Shown: one piece after another, positions 27,213-36,757 of the stretch
Layout: each line of letters begins with the position of its first letter
Position numbering within the stretch: position 1 is the first letter of the stretch
From: Salsipaludibacter albus
Lineage (GTDB): Bacteria; Actinomycetota; Nitriliruptoria; Nitriliruptorales; Nitriliruptoraceae
Direction of reading: 5' to 3'
Length of the DNA stretch: 64,000 nt
Assembly: GCF_019798055.1 (NCBI RefSeq)
Contig: NZ_JAHOPH010000018.1
Span: 1 to 64,000, forward strand
Program-made: the position numbers and the translations under genes
Notes under the pieces: model-generated
The model's input: only the letters and a program-made list of their open reading frames with translations
What the model was told of the DNA's origin: nothing
Database searches by the model: none

Positions 27213-28516
27213 GGGGTGTCCTCCAGCCGGATCGAGACGGCGCGACCGTGCGCGGGGAGGTCCTCGGCGGCCGACAGGGCCAGCACGGTCGGTGCCAGCT
27301 CGGCCAGCGAGTCGTCGTCGTAGGACACCCAGTTGACCGGGACCATGAACGACGCGGTGGTCAGCCCGCCGGTGAAGCGGGCGGTCCCCGACGTCGGCAG
27401 CGTGTGGTTGGGGCCGGAGGCGTAGTCGCCCAGCGACACCGGCGTGGACGGGCCGATGAAGGTCGTCCCGGCATACCGGATCCGCACGGCGACGTCGTGT
27501 GGATCGTGGGTGTGGACCTCGAGGTGCTCCGCGGCGAACTGCTCGGCCACGGTGATCGCGTCCGCGATGTCGGCCACGACGATGGCGGTGCCCTGGCCGG
27601 CCAGCGCCGCCTCGACCCGTTGGACATGGCGGGTGGCGGCCACCTCGTCGGCAAGTGCGTCCTCGACGGCGTCGACCAGGTGGGGTTCGGTGGTGATCAG
27701 CAGGCAGGTGGCGAGCTCGTCGTGCTCGGCCTGTGCGACCAGGTCGGCCGCGACCAGCCGCGGGTCCGCACTGTCGTCGGCGACGATCGCCACCTCGGTC
27801 GGCCCGGCGTAGCCGTCGATGCCGATCAGGCCGTCCCCCGCCAGGCGCTGCTTGGCCAGGGAGACGTACAGGTTGCCCGGTCCGACCACGACGTCGACCG
27901 GGTCGATGGTCTCGGTGCCGTGGGCCATCGCGGCGATCGCCTGGGCGCCGCCGGCCGCGAACACGTCCGTGACCCCCAGCAGGCGGGCAGTGGCGAGGAT
28001 CGTGCGGTTCGGCCAGCCGTCGGGGCCAGTCGGGGGCGTGCACAGCACCAGCGACTCGACGCCGGCGACCTGCGCCGGCACCACCGTCATCACGACCGTG
28101 GAGGGGTAGGCCGCCTTGCCACCGGGGACGTAGATGCCGGCCCGTTGCACCGGGCGCCACCACTGGCCCATGCGGGCGCCGTCGCGCTCGTCGGACCACT
28201 CGTGGGGACGGGCGCGCTCGTGGAACCAGCGGACCTGGTCGGCCGCGCGCTCCAGCGCCGCCCGCAGGTCCGGGTCGAGCGCCTCGAGGGACTCGTCGAG
28301 GAGTTCGTCGGGCACTCGCATGTCCAGCCGCCCCTGCCCGTCGAACCGTTCGTTCAGCTCCGCGACGGCCGCGTCCCCCCGGTCGCGCACGGCCGCGAGC
28401 GTCGCCTCGACGCCGTCGCGTGCCGCGGACAGGTCGACCCGGGGGCGCGGGAGCGACGCATGGATGTCGGCCACCGAGTCGGTCGCGTCGATCCGGGTCA
28501 GGCGCGGAGTCGTCAT
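27209..28516 (-). CDS. hisD: Histidinol dehydrogenase
   Basis: A 435-residue NAD-dependent zinc enzyme for the last two steps of histidine synthesis. Signatures: VQRAGIYVPGGKAAYPSTVV, AAGGAQAIAAMAHGT, VVVGPGNLYVSLAKQ, QAEHDE (zinc and catalytic residues), DYASGPNHTLPTSG and HLEVHT. It heads the hisD-hisC-membrane protein-hisB-hisH cluster. The leader shows no His-rich open reading frame, so classical attenuation is not evident. Confidence 0.97.
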   Translation of the reverse strand: MTTPRLTRIDATDSVADIHASLPRPRVDLSAARDGVEATLAAVRDRGDAAVAELNERFDGQGRLDMRVPDELLDESLEALDPDLRAALERAADQVRWFHERARPHEWSDERDGARMGQWWRPVQRAGIYVPGGKAAYPSTVVMTVVPAQVAGVESLVLCTPPTGPDGWPNRTILATARLLGVTDVFAAGGAQAIAAMAHGTETIDPVDVVVGPGNLYVSLAKQRLAGDGLIGIDGYAGPTEVAIVADDSADPRLVAADLVAQAEHDELATCLLITTEPHLVDAVEDALADEVAATRHVQRVEAALAGQGTAIVVADIADAITVAEQFAAEHLEVHTHDPHDVAVRIRYAGTTFIGPSTPVSLGDYASGPNHTLPTSGTARFTGGLTTASFMVPVNWVSYDDDSLAELAPTVLALSAAEDLPAHGRAVSIRLEDTP

Positions 28517-28683
28517 GGTCGCGGGGTCCTGGGAGGTCGTCGGAGTCGAGGGGTGTGGTGGGTCACCGGCGACGTGCGAGCCGTGGGGGTCGCCGGGCGG
28601 TCGCAGCGTACTTCGGACCCCGGCGGCGACCGGACGCGTGCTGGGGCAGCTGCAAGGGCCCGCGAGTACGCGGTGGGCCAGGC

Positions 28684-28822
28684 CGGGGGTCGGGCCGCAC
28701 CGTCGGCCCGGGTGGGCTGTGGGCTGGTGGTCGGGGCGTCACCGTCAGCCCGGGGCTCCGCTTGGTCGGTGGGCGTTGGTCCGGTGGTCGGGCCGCACCG
28801 TCGGCCCGGGGCTCCGCTTGGT
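28684..28822. repeat. Three GC-rich intergenic repeats upstream of hisD
   Basis: Imperfect copies of GGTGGTCGGGCCGCACCGTC followed by GGCCCGGGGCTCCGCTTGGT lie at about 28684-28713 (partial), 28724-28766 and 28781-28822, about 57 bp apart and all plus-oriented. GCTCCGCTTG appears once more near 28888. They occupy the centre of the 576-bp gap between hisD and the DUF222 gene. The gap contains no gene that I can support. Confidence 0.6.
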
Positions 28823-29092
28823 GCTCGCGCGCCCGCCGGCTGCGACGGTCTTCCCCACGGACCATGTCCTGGCGCACTGCGCTCCGCTTGAGTCGCCCCG
28901 GTCCGTCGGCACGGTCCCTCCCTCCGGCAGGAGGCTCGGGGACGTGAGGGCCGGCCACAGACGTGCCAGAGACTGGCACGTGTCGGGGTGCGGTCGGCCT
29001 GTCCCAGCCATCGGATCGAGCGCGGATCGAGTTCTCCACAACGGTCGAATCTGGCGGTCGGGATGTCGCAGCAGGGGGTTACGGTGCCTCAC

Positions 29093-30601
29093 ATGACCTC
29101 GAACGACGCCCCGACTCCCGACCCCCGACCCGCCGGTCGGGCGCGGACCGTCGTTCCGGTGGCGGAGGGGGTGGCGCCGGCGCCGTCGGCAGCCAGGGAG
29201 GTCGACTGGTCCGGGAGCCGCCAGGCCGCGATCGTGGGCAGGTTGGTGGAGGCGGCGGGGCGGTTCGACCGGCTCGCGGCCGATCTGGTCGAGACGTTGA
29301 TCCGGGCGATCGAGGACGACGCGTGCGAGACCACGCTGGGCGTGCCGGTCGAGGTGGTGTTGGCGCAGACGTGCCGGCAGGTCGGGTTCGAACGCAACAC
29401 GCTGCTGCGGGTCGCGACCACGCTGGCGGTCATGCCGGCCGTCCGGTCGGCGTTCCAGCAAGGTCAGGTGTCCTGGAGCCAGGTCCGTGGGATTGTCACT
29501 GCGGCCCGGACCGTGGACGTCGCGGGGCGTGACCGCATCGACGCACTCGTGGCCGAACGGGCCGTGTCGCATGCCGATGTCGAGGCCGACCACCTCGTGT
29601 GGGAGATCGACTGGCTCGCCGACCAGCTCGTCGGGCAACGCACGAAGGAGCGTGACCGCACGCCGGTGGCGAACAACAAGATGAGGATCACGCCACGGCT
29701 GGACGGCTCCGGAAACTTCCACGGCGACTACGACCCGACCCACTTCATGCCCTGGGTCGAAGCCATCGACCACATGGCCGCCACCCTCGCCGACCCCTAC
29801 GACGACGACCCGCTGGCCGCCACGAACGAAGTTGACGACTCCGACACGCCCGACGGCCACGACCGCTCGTCGGTGCACGACGACCGCGCTCTCACCGAGG
29901 CGCACCGGCACGCCGCTGCCCTCGAAGCGGCACGGAGCCGGCGCCGGGCCGATGCGTTGTTCGCGCTGGTGACCGGCAAGCGGGCCGGCACCCTCGCACC
30001 GCTCCACCTCGACGACGACACGTCCGGGCGGAGCCGTCGGGTGCCGTCGGTCACGCTGACCTGCCACGTCGACACGCTGATCGACGGGACCACGCCCGCG
30101 TGGGTGCTGACGAAGCTGGCCGGACGGATGAAGGTCACCTCCGACGTGGCTCGCCGCTGGGTCGCCGACGGGGCCGCGACACGGCTGGTCGCGGTCGACG
30201 ACGTCGGGCAGGTCGTCGGGGTCGGACACCGCACGAAGGTGCCGCCCGGGTGGCTGCGTGACGCCGTGATCGCACGGGACCTCCACGACACCGCACCGGC
30301 CTCCACGACCGCGGCGCGGCTGTGTGACGTCGACCACGTCGTTCCGTGGCCGGAGGGTCCGACCGACGTCGACAACCTCGGGCTGGTGTCGCGACGGGCC
30401 CACACCCGCAAGACCCGCAGACAGTGGCGGCTCGACCGCCACCCCGACGGGTCGCGGACCTGGACCGTGCCGACGTCCGGCTACCAGGTCCACCAACCTC
30501 CCCCCTTCCACCTCCCCACGCCACCGAGTCGACCGACCACCCCGTCACGCCCGACCGACGACCCGTCCGGCAAGGATCCGCCGACGCCGCGCGGGCCGTG
30601 A
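29093..30601 (+). CDS. DUF222/HNH endonuclease-like protein (13E12 type)
   Basis: A 502-residue protein of the DUF222-HNH group, called the 13E12 repeat family in mycobacteria. The N-terminal DUF222 region (about 25-200) is helical; the C-terminal HNH nuclease motif is CDVDHVVPWPEGPTDVDNLG followed by LVSRRAHTRKT, with all His and Asn positions kept. The tail (about 470-502) is Pro/Thr-rich. These genes are often multicopy and may be mobile, but function is unproven. Ribosome binding is weak before ATG 29093; an in-frame ATG at 29063 is an alternative. Flanking intergenic DNA is repeat-rich. Confidence 0.85.
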   Translation: MTSNDAPTPDPRPAGRARTVVPVAEGVAPAPSAAREVDWSGSRQAAIVGRLVEAAGRFDRLAADLVETLIRAIEDDACETTLGVPVEVVLAQTCRQVGFERNTLLRVATTLAVMPAVRSAFQQGQVSWSQVRGIVTAARTVDVAGRDRIDALVAERAVSHADVEADHLVWEIDWLADQLVGQRTKERDRTPVANNKMRITPRLDGSGNFHGDYDPTHFMPWVEAIDHMAATLADPYDDDPLAATNEVDDSDTPDGHDRSSVHDDRALTEAHRHAAALEAARSRRRADALFALVTGKRAGTLAPLHLDDDTSGRSRRVPSVTLTCHVDTLIDGTTPAWVLTKLAGRMKVTSDVARRWVADGAATRLVAVDDVGQVVGVGHRTKVPPGWLRDAVIARDLHDTAPASTTAARLCDVDHVVPWPEGPTDVDNLGLVSRRAHTRKTRRQWRLDRHPDGSRTWTVPTSGYQVHQPPPFHLPTPPSRPTTPSRPTDDPSGKDPPTPRGP

Positions 30602-30793
30602 TCGGCACGGGCCGTGTCGAGCACCTGCCCTGACACGCTCGCCTGTCCCCCCGTACCGCCCCATGCCTCGTTCCGCGCCGGCCACATGGCCCGCGCGGGT
30701 CGAGGCATGCCCGACTGCGCCTGCGTCGACCCGGCCGCCACGGCAGCGGGGACGTGCGTTGCCTACCGTTCGGACGGGGAGACGACGGGGGCG

Positions 30794-31570
30794 ATGCACA
30801 TGGGTGACAGGACGACGGCACGGCTCGACGAACTCGTCGGCCGCATGGACGAGCGTCTCGAGCAACACCACGCCGACGACGACCTGCGTCGCATCTTCCT
30901 GACCGTCTATCGCAGCATGACGCAGTCGATGCAGGCATCGCTCGACGACGACCTGTTCCTCGACCGGGACTGGACGCGGGACCTGACGCTCCGCTTCGCC
31001 GAGACCTACTTCGACGCCGACGACGCCTGGTGCCGGGACGGACGCTGCGCGACGCCGTGGGAGGTGGCGTTCCGGACCGCCACGAGCAACCGCCACCTCG
31101 TCGTCGAACACGCCCTGCTCGGCATCAACGCCCACATCGTCTACGACCTGCCCCGCGCCGTCGCCGCCACGCTGGTCGCCCACGGCGACCTCGCCGAGGA
31201 CGGCGACACCGCCGTGGTGCTGGCGCGACGTCGGTTCGACTACGACGCCGTCAACCACGTCCTCGCACGGACCGTCGACCGGGTCCAGGACCTGCTGGCC
31301 GACCAGTTCTCCCCCACCGTGCGGATCCTCGACGCCTTCGCCTTCCGCCTCGACGAGTACGCCGCCGAGGCGCTGCTGCGCTACGCCCGGACCCAGGGCT
31401 GGCACGCGGCCGTGGCCCTGGCGTCGTGCCGGGACGCCGACGAGCGCGAGGTCGCGCGAGCCCACCTCGAACGACTCGCCGCCGACTACGCCGCCCGCAT
31501 CGACGTCGAGCAGTTCGTGCCGACGCGGACCGGCCGACGCCTCGTCCGACGGTGGCGCGAGGGCGGCTGA
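30794..31570 (+). CDS. DUF5995-like protein
   Basis: A 258-residue mainly helical protein resembling the DUF5995 family, of unknown function. It has many acidic residues and conserved-looking motifs RIFLTVYRSMTQ, LRFAETYFDADDAW, NRHLVVEHALLGINAHIVYD, LPRAVAAT and FDYDAVNHVL. The His/Asn/Asp residues of the middle section (HLVVEH, NAHIVYDL) could bind metal. ATG CAC ATG gives two starts six bases apart; GGAG and GGGGG lie upstream. CTACCGT at 30763-30769 may be the -10. Followed two bases later by the next gene. Confidence 0.65.
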   Translation: MHMGDRTTARLDELVGRMDERLEQHHADDDLRRIFLTVYRSMTQSMQASLDDDLFLDRDWTRDLTLRFAETYFDADDAWCRDGRCATPWEVAFRTATSNRHLVVEHALLGINAHIVYDLPRAVAATLVAHGDLAEDGDTAVVLARRRFDYDAVNHVLARTVDRVQDLLADQFSPTVRILDAFAFRLDEYAAEALLRYARTQGWHAAVALASCRDADEREVARAHLERLAADYAARIDVEQFVPTRTGRRLVRRWREGG

Positions 31571-31572
31571 CG

Positions 31573-31995
31573 ATGCCACTGACCTGCCACGAGTGCGGCG
31601 CACCCGACTGCCGCGACCTGTTCGACCGACTCCTCGCCCTGGAGTTCTCGCGTCCCGACCCGTACGGCCGGCTGCACGCCGTCACCGTCCCGGCGTGGTT
31701 CCTCCAGCACCCCGACCGGGCTCCCGACGGCACCCGCACCGACCACTGGGCGATCCTGCAGCGGTGGCAACGGGACGGCCTGGACGGCGTCCACGACGTC
31801 GTCCGCCGCCGACGCGTGGCCAACCGGCGTGGCCAGGACCTCCCGACCGCGATGGACGAGCCCGTCCCGCCCGTTCCCGACCAGGTCTCGACGGCAGTCA
31901 CGATCGGCCACGTCGCCGGACCGGGACGCGACTTCCCGGAGATCGGGCACGCCGCCAGGGTCGCGGACTGGCTCCGGGCCATCGCGACGAGCTGA
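31573..31995 (+). CDS. Small Cys-rich hypothetical (DUF5946-like)
   Basis: A 140-residue protein beginning MPLTCHECGAPDCRDLFDRL: a CxxC pair plus a third Cys at its N-terminus, a possible metal site. The middle contains HAVTVPAWFLQHPDRAP and WAILQRWQRDGLDGVHDVV. It resembles the DUF5946 group; function unknown. The ATG is two bases after the upstream stop, so both genes share an mRNA. It converges with the protease gene. Confidence 0.65.
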   Translation: MPLTCHECGAPDCRDLFDRLLALEFSRPDPYGRLHAVTVPAWFLQHPDRAPDGTRTDHWAILQRWQRDGLDGVHDVVRRRRVANRRGQDLPTAMDEPVPPVPDQVSTAVTIGHVAGPGRDFPEIGHAARVADWLRAIATS

Positions 31996-32014
31996 GTGCA
32001 ACCCCCGGCGGGGT

Positions 32015-32977
32015 TCAGCCGCCCAGGCGTTCCGGCTGGACGGACAGCTCGACCCGGCGATCGCCGCGGACGACCCCCAGCAGGACCGGTCCCGCGCTCC
32101 TGCCGGTCAACAGCCCCTGGAGCTGGCCCGGACGACGGACGGGATCGGCGTCCAGCGCCAGCACCACGTCGCCGACGCGCAGTCCGGCCCGCTCCGCGGG
32201 TGAGCCCGGGACGACCCGCTGGACCTCCACGCCCTCGCGACGGCCGGTCTGCTCGGCGGCGCGTGGGCGCAGTCGTCGGCCGGCTCCCTCCAGCCCCAGG
32301 AACCAGCGCTCGACCCGGCCGTCACGGGCCAGGGCGTCGAGGACGCGTCGTGTCGTCGTCGTGATCGGCACCGCCAGCCCCAGGCCCTGCCCCAGCGACG
32401 AGCCGACCAGCGCCGTCGAGATCCCCACGACCCGGGCCTCGGCGTCGGCCAGCGCGCCACCGGAGTTGCCGGGATGCAGGGCCGCGTCGGTCTGGATCAC
32501 GTCCTCGACCAGCCGCGTCGTGCGGCCCTCGCGGGTCGCGATGGACCGACGCAGCCCCGACACGACCCCGGCACTCACCGACCCGCCGTAGCCCAGCGGG
32601 TTGCCGACGGCCACGACGAGCTGGCCGATGACCAGGTCGTCGGCGTCCCCGAAGGTCGCCGGGCGCACCGGCGCGTCGGCCGTGCGCAGGACCGCCAGGT
32701 CCGACAGGGGATCCGTGCCGACCACGGCGAACGGCACCTCGGCCTCGACCCCGTCACCACCCGAGGCGGCGTCGGGCCCGGCGAACGCAGCACCGCCGCC
32801 CGCCACTCCCGCGACCACGTGGGCCGAGGTGACCAGCAGCCCGTCGTCACGCCACGCGACGGCCGAGCCACCCCCGGTGTCACCGGGTCGGCGCCCCGCC
32901 ACGCTGATGCTTGCCACCGATCCGAGCAGGCTCGCCGCGACCTCGCTGACCACCCGTGAGTACGCATCCAGCACCAT
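32015..32977 (-). CDS. HtrA-like trypsin-fold serine protease with PDZ domain
   Basis: A 320-residue serine protease. The catalytic triad is complete: His53 in TSAHVVAG, Asp93 in PLSDLAVL and Ser172 in PGNSGGAL. A C-terminal PDZ domain (about 225-315) includes VVPGSPAERAGLRVGDVVLA. Unlike most HtrA/DegP proteins it has neither a signal peptide nor a membrane anchor from the ATG at 32977; the frame is open upstream to 33052 but that extension is also not a signal sequence. It may be cytoplasmic, or the start may be misjudged. Confidence 0.85.
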   Translation of the reverse strand: MVLDAYSRVVSEVAASLLGSVASISVAGRRPGDTGGGSAVAWRDDGLLVTSAHVVAGVAGGGAAFAGPDAASGGDGVEAEVPFAVVGTDPLSDLAVLRTADAPVRPATFGDADDLVIGQLVVAVGNPLGYGGSVSAGVVSGLRRSIATREGRTTRLVEDVIQTDAALHPGNSGGALADAEARVVGISTALVGSSLGQGLGLAVPITTTTRRVLDALARDGRVERWFLGLEGAGRRLRPRAAEQTGRREGVEVQRVVPGSPAERAGLRVGDVVLALDADPVRRPGQLQGLLTGRSAGPVLLGVVRGDRRVELSVQPERLGG

Positions 32978-33087
32978 GCGACCGACGCTATCCCGCCAGG
33001 ACCCCGCTCCCGCGATCCGGGACCCGGACCGGACGACCCCCGGCGCAGCCAACCTGCGCGGCGCGGTCGCGTCCGCGCCGGACGTGG

Positions 33088-36000
33088 CTAGTCCCAGGAC
33101 CGTTCCCGGGGCGGTGCCGCGAACTCGACGTGGCCGGCCGGCTCCTGGACGGCGTCCGGGCCGAAGGCCGCCTTGAGCTCGCCGAAGAGCCCGGCCCGCC
33201 GCGACACGCGGTGGTGGTCACCCAGGACGAACCGGCGGGTCGGCTGGCCGACCCCCGACAGCTCGACGTGCACGGCGACGTGGCCCGGATGGGCGTCGAG
33301 GATCCGCGACAGCTCGTCGATCGCACTGTCGGTGGCCTGCTGGGCGGCGAACGACACCACCAGCGGTGCACCCCGCACCTCCGACAGGTCCGGCACGGTC
33401 ACCTTGTTGGCCACCAGCGAGTAGACCTCGTCGCGCTCCTCGACCCGCCCGTGGACCACCAGGATGGCGTCCTCGACCAGGGCCTCGTGCGCGACCCGGT
33501 AGACCGTCGGCCAGATCGTCACCTCGGTGGACCCGGTCAGGTCCTCCAGCGTCGCCCGGACATAGGTCTCGCCCCGGGACGAGTACCGCTTGGTCACCGA
33601 GGTCAGCACCCCGCCGGCGCGCACCCGGGCCTTGTCACCCGCCTCGCGCAGGTCAGCCAGCGAGGTGTCGGTCATCTCGTCCAGCAGGCGCTCGGTGCCG
33701 TTGAGCGGGTGGTCCGAGACGTACAGCCCCAGCATCTCGCGCTCCAGGCGCAGGATGGTCGAGGTGGGGAACTCGGCCCGGTCGATCTCGACCCCGTCGG
33801 TCAGCGAGGCCACGTCGGTGTCGTCGCCGCCGTCGGCCAGCAGGTCGAACAGCGATTCCTGGCCGGCGGCCTCGGCCTTCTTGGACACCAGCGCGGCGTC
33901 GACGATCTGCTCGAAGGCGCCCAGCAGCCCCTTCCGGGTGTGGCCCAGCGACAGGAACGCCCCTGACTTGACCAGGTTCTCGATCGTGCGTCGGTTCAGC
34001 ACCGACGAGTCGACCTTGGCGCAGAAGTCGCGGAAGTCCGTGAAGGCACCCTGCTCGGTCCGCGCCGCGACGATCTGTTCGACCACGGCGTCGCCGATGC
34101 CACGCACGGCCGACAGCCCGAACCGGATGTCGTCGCCGACCGGCGTGAAGTCCGACGCCGACGAGTTGACGTCCGGGGGCAGCACCCGGATGCCCATGCG
34201 CCGACACTCGTTGAGGTAGATCGGCTTGGTGTCCTTGTTGTTCTTGACCGAGGTCAGCAGCGCCGCCATGTACTCGACCGGGTAGTGCGTCTTGAGCCAC
34301 GCGGTCTGGTAGCTGACCACCCCGTAGGCCACCGTGTGGGCCTTGTTGAACCCGTACTCGGCGAACTTCTCGATCAGGTCCCACAGGTCCGACATCAGCG
34401 TGCGCTCGTAGCCGGACGCGACCCCGCCCTCGACGAACTGCGGACGCATCGCCTCCATCAGTTCGCGCTTCTTCTTGCCGACCGCCTTGCGCAGCTTGTC
34501 GGCCTCCGACATCGAGAACCCGGCCAGGTCGGTGGCGATGCGCATCACCTGTTCCTGGTAGACGACCACCCCGAAGGTGTCGCCCAGGATCGGCTCGAGG
34601 TCGGCGTGGTCGTAGGCGGTGTCCTCCAGCCCGTTCTTGCGGTCGGCGAACGTGGTGTGCATGTCCATGCCCAGCGGCCCCGGGCGGTACAGGGCCAGCA
34701 GTGCCGAGATGTCGTCGAACCGGTTGGGCTTGAGCTTGCGGACCAGCCCCTGCATGCCGGTCGAGTCGAGCTGGAAGACCCCCAGCGTGTGGCCGGTCGA
34801 CAGCATCTCGTAGGTCGCCGGGTCGTCCATGTCGCCCAGCAGGACCGGGTCGTCGAGGTCGACGGAGTCGCCGCGGTTGGCCGCGACGTGGCCCTCGGCG
34901 TCGGACAGCACGGTGAGGTTGCGCAGCCCCAGGAAGTCCATCTTGAGCAGGCCGATGGACTCGCACGCACCCATCTCGTACTGCGTGACGACCTCGCCCT
35001 TGTCGGTGCGCAGCAACGGGATCGTCTCGGTCAGCGGCTCGGCGCCGATGATCACGGCAGCGGCGTGGATGCCGTGCTGGCGCTTCAGCCCCTCGAGGGT
35101 CTCGGCGGTCTCGAGCACGCGCCGCTGGTCCGGGTCGTTCTTGGCCGCAGCGAGGTCGGCCGACTTGTCGTAGGCCTCCTGCAACGGGACGTCGCGACCC
35201 TGCTCGGGCGGCGGCATCATCTTGGTGAGGTCGTCACCCATCTGGAACGGGTAGTCCAGCACCCGGGCGGCGTCACGGATCGCCGACTTGGCCTTGATGG
35301 TCCCGAAGGTGATGATCTGGGCGACGTGGTCGGACCCGTAGCGCTCGGCGGCGTAGCTGATCATCTCGCCACGACGACGGTCGTCGAAGTCCATGTCGAT
35401 GTCGGGCATCTCGTTGCGGTCCGGGTTCAGGAACCGCTCGAAGATCAGCCCGTGGCGGATCGGGTCGACCCGGGTGATGCCGGTCGTGTAGGCCACGACC
35501 GAGCCACCGGCCGACCCACGCCCCGGACCCACCCGGATGCCGACCCGGCGGGCGTAGTCGCACAGGTCGGCCACGATCAGGAAGTAGGCCGGGAAGCCCA
35601 TCGACTCGATCACCGACAGCTCGTAGTCGATCCGCTCGCGCACCTCGGTCGACAGGTCCGCGCCGTACAGCTCGCGCGCACCCTCCATCACCATCGCGCG
35701 CAGCTCCTCGGCCTCGGTCCGCCCGTCGGTGGTCGGGAAGGCGGGCAGCAGGTCCTGGCCGAACTCCAGCTCGACGTCGCACATCTCGGCGATGTCGAGG
35801 GTCGCGCGCAGCGCCTCGGGCGCCACCGTGCCGAACTGGCGCCACATCTCCTCGGCGGTGCGCAGGTAGTACTCCGGGCCGGAGAACCGGAACCGGTCGG
35901 TGTCGGAGATCCGCGAGCCCGTGCCGATGCACAGCAGGGCGTCGTGGGCCTCGGCATCGGACGCGGCGGTGTAGTGGCTGTCGTTGGTGATGACGGTCCG

Positions 36001-36618
36001 CAGGCCCAGGTCGGCGGCCAGCTTCTCCAGCCGGGGCCAGTTCGCCCGCTGCTCGTCGATGCCGTGGTCCATCTGCTCGACGAAGAAGCGGTCCGGCCCG
36101 AGGATGTCGCGGAAGTCGGCCAGCGCCTGCGTGGCCGCGGCCTCGTCGTCGCGCATCAGCGCCTGGTTGACCTCACCACCCAGGCAGCCGGACAGCACGA
36201 CGAGGCCCTCGGCGTGCTCGGCCAGCAGCTCCTTGTCGATCCGCGGCTTGTACCAGTAGCCCTCCATGTAGGCCCGGGTCGACAGCTTCACCAGGTTGCG
36301 GTAGCCGGTGTCGTCGGCCGCGAGCGCCGTCAGGTGGTAGTAGCGGTCGCCGCTGGGCGTGCGGGACTGGCTGAAGCGACTGCCGTGCGCCTGGTAGAGC
36401 TCCGAGCCCAGGATCGGCTTGACCCCGGCCGCCTTCGCCGCGCGATGGAACTCGACCAGTCCGAACAGCACGCCGTGGTCGGTGACCGCGACCGCGGGCT
36501 GGTCGTCGCGGGCCGCGACCTCGACCAGGTCGTCGATCCTGGTCGCCCCGTCCAGCATCGAGTACTCGCTGTGGACGTGGAGGTGGACGAAGGCGTCGCG
36601 GTCGGTGCTCGGGCTCAC
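33088..36618 (-). CDS. dnaE: DNA polymerase III alpha subunit
   Basis: A 1176-residue replicative polymerase of the DnaE1 type. Order of domains: PHP (1-280, with VHLHVHSEYSMLDG, and metal-binding His/Asp largely retained, so a proofreading role is possible), palm with catalytic Asp406 and Asp408 in PDIDMDFDDRR, thumb and fingers, tandem HhH region (about 830-900), OB fold (about 1000-1080, RAGGVLTSVTKRYSSRGE) and a C-terminal tau-binding tail. GTG at 36618 follows GGGGAAGG by ten bases; it begins just before the family's first conserved strand. Upstream is a 139-bp gap with an inverted repeat. Confidence 0.97.
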   Translation of the reverse strand: MSPSTDRDAFVHLHVHSEYSMLDGATRIDDLVEVAARDDQPAVAVTDHGVLFGLVEFHRAAKAAGVKPILGSELYQAHGSRFSQSRTPSGDRYYHLTALAADDTGYRNLVKLSTRAYMEGYWYKPRIDKELLAEHAEGLVVLSGCLGGEVNQALMRDDEAAATQALADFRDILGPDRFFVEQMDHGIDEQRANWPRLEKLAADLGLRTVITNDSHYTAASDAEAHDALLCIGTGSRISDTDRFRFSGPEYYLRTAEEMWRQFGTVAPEALRATLDIAEMCDVELEFGQDLLPAFPTTDGRTEAEELRAMVMEGARELYGADLSTEVRERIDYELSVIESMGFPAYFLIVADLCDYARRVGIRVGPGRGSAGGSVVAYTTGITRVDPIRHGLIFERFLNPDRNEMPDIDMDFDDRRRGEMISYAAERYGSDHVAQIITFGTIKAKSAIRDAARVLDYPFQMGDDLTKMMPPPEQGRDVPLQEAYDKSADLAAAKNDPDQRRVLETAETLEGLKRQHGIHAAAVIIGAEPLTETIPLLRTDKGEVVTQYEMGACESIGLLKMDFLGLRNLTVLSDAEGHVAANRGDSVDLDDPVLLGDMDDPATYEMLSTGHTLGVFQLDSTGMQGLVRKLKPNRFDDISALLALYRPGPLGMDMHTTFADRKNGLEDTAYDHADLEPILGDTFGVVVYQEQVMRIATDLAGFSMSEADKLRKAVGKKKRELMEAMRPQFVEGGVASGYERTLMSDLWDLIEKFAEYGFNKAHTVAYGVVSYQTAWLKTHYPVEYMAALLTSVKNNKDTKPIYLNECRRMGIRVLPPDVNSSASDFTPVGDDIRFGLSAVRGIGDAVVEQIVAARTEQGAFTDFRDFCAKVDSSVLNRRTIENLVKSGAFLSLGHTRKGLLGAFEQIVDAALVSKKAEAAGQESLFDLLADGGDDTDVASLTDGVEIDRAEFPTSTILRLEREMLGLYVSDHPLNGTERLLDEMTDTSLADLREAGDKARVRAGGVLTSVTKRYSSRGETYVRATLEDLTGSTEVTIWPTVYRVAHEALVEDAILVVHGRVEERDEVYSLVANKVTVPDLSEVRGAPLVVSFAAQQATDSAIDELSRILDAHPGHVAVHVELSGVGQPTRRFVLGDHHRVSRRAGLFGELKAAFGPDAVQEPAGHVEFAAPPRERSWD

Positions 36619-36671
36619 GGGTTCAGGGCCTTCCCCGGTCGGGAGACTCGGACATGGACATGCGGTTCGAC

Positions 36672-36700
36672 CCGTGTGGAGGGGAAGGTGAACCACACGG
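36672..36700. promoter_or_regulatory. Inverted repeat upstream of dnaE
   Basis: CCGTGTGG, 13 bases, CCACACGG: a perfect 8-bp inverted repeat 54 bp upstream of the dnaE start and 85 bp before the rluD start region end. GTTCGACCCG occurs on both sides (36665 and 36706 onwards). It may be an operator or the rluD terminator; sequence alone does not decide. Confidence 0.35.
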
Positions 36701-36757
36701 ATGTCGTTCGACCCGCGACCCTACCAGCCCACCCCGCCAGGTCGTCGGCTGCGGCGG

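Noticed and set aside
28684-28822. CRISPR-like array
   Set aside because: Units are imperfect, few, and the spacers between them are short and partly repeated; no cas genes.
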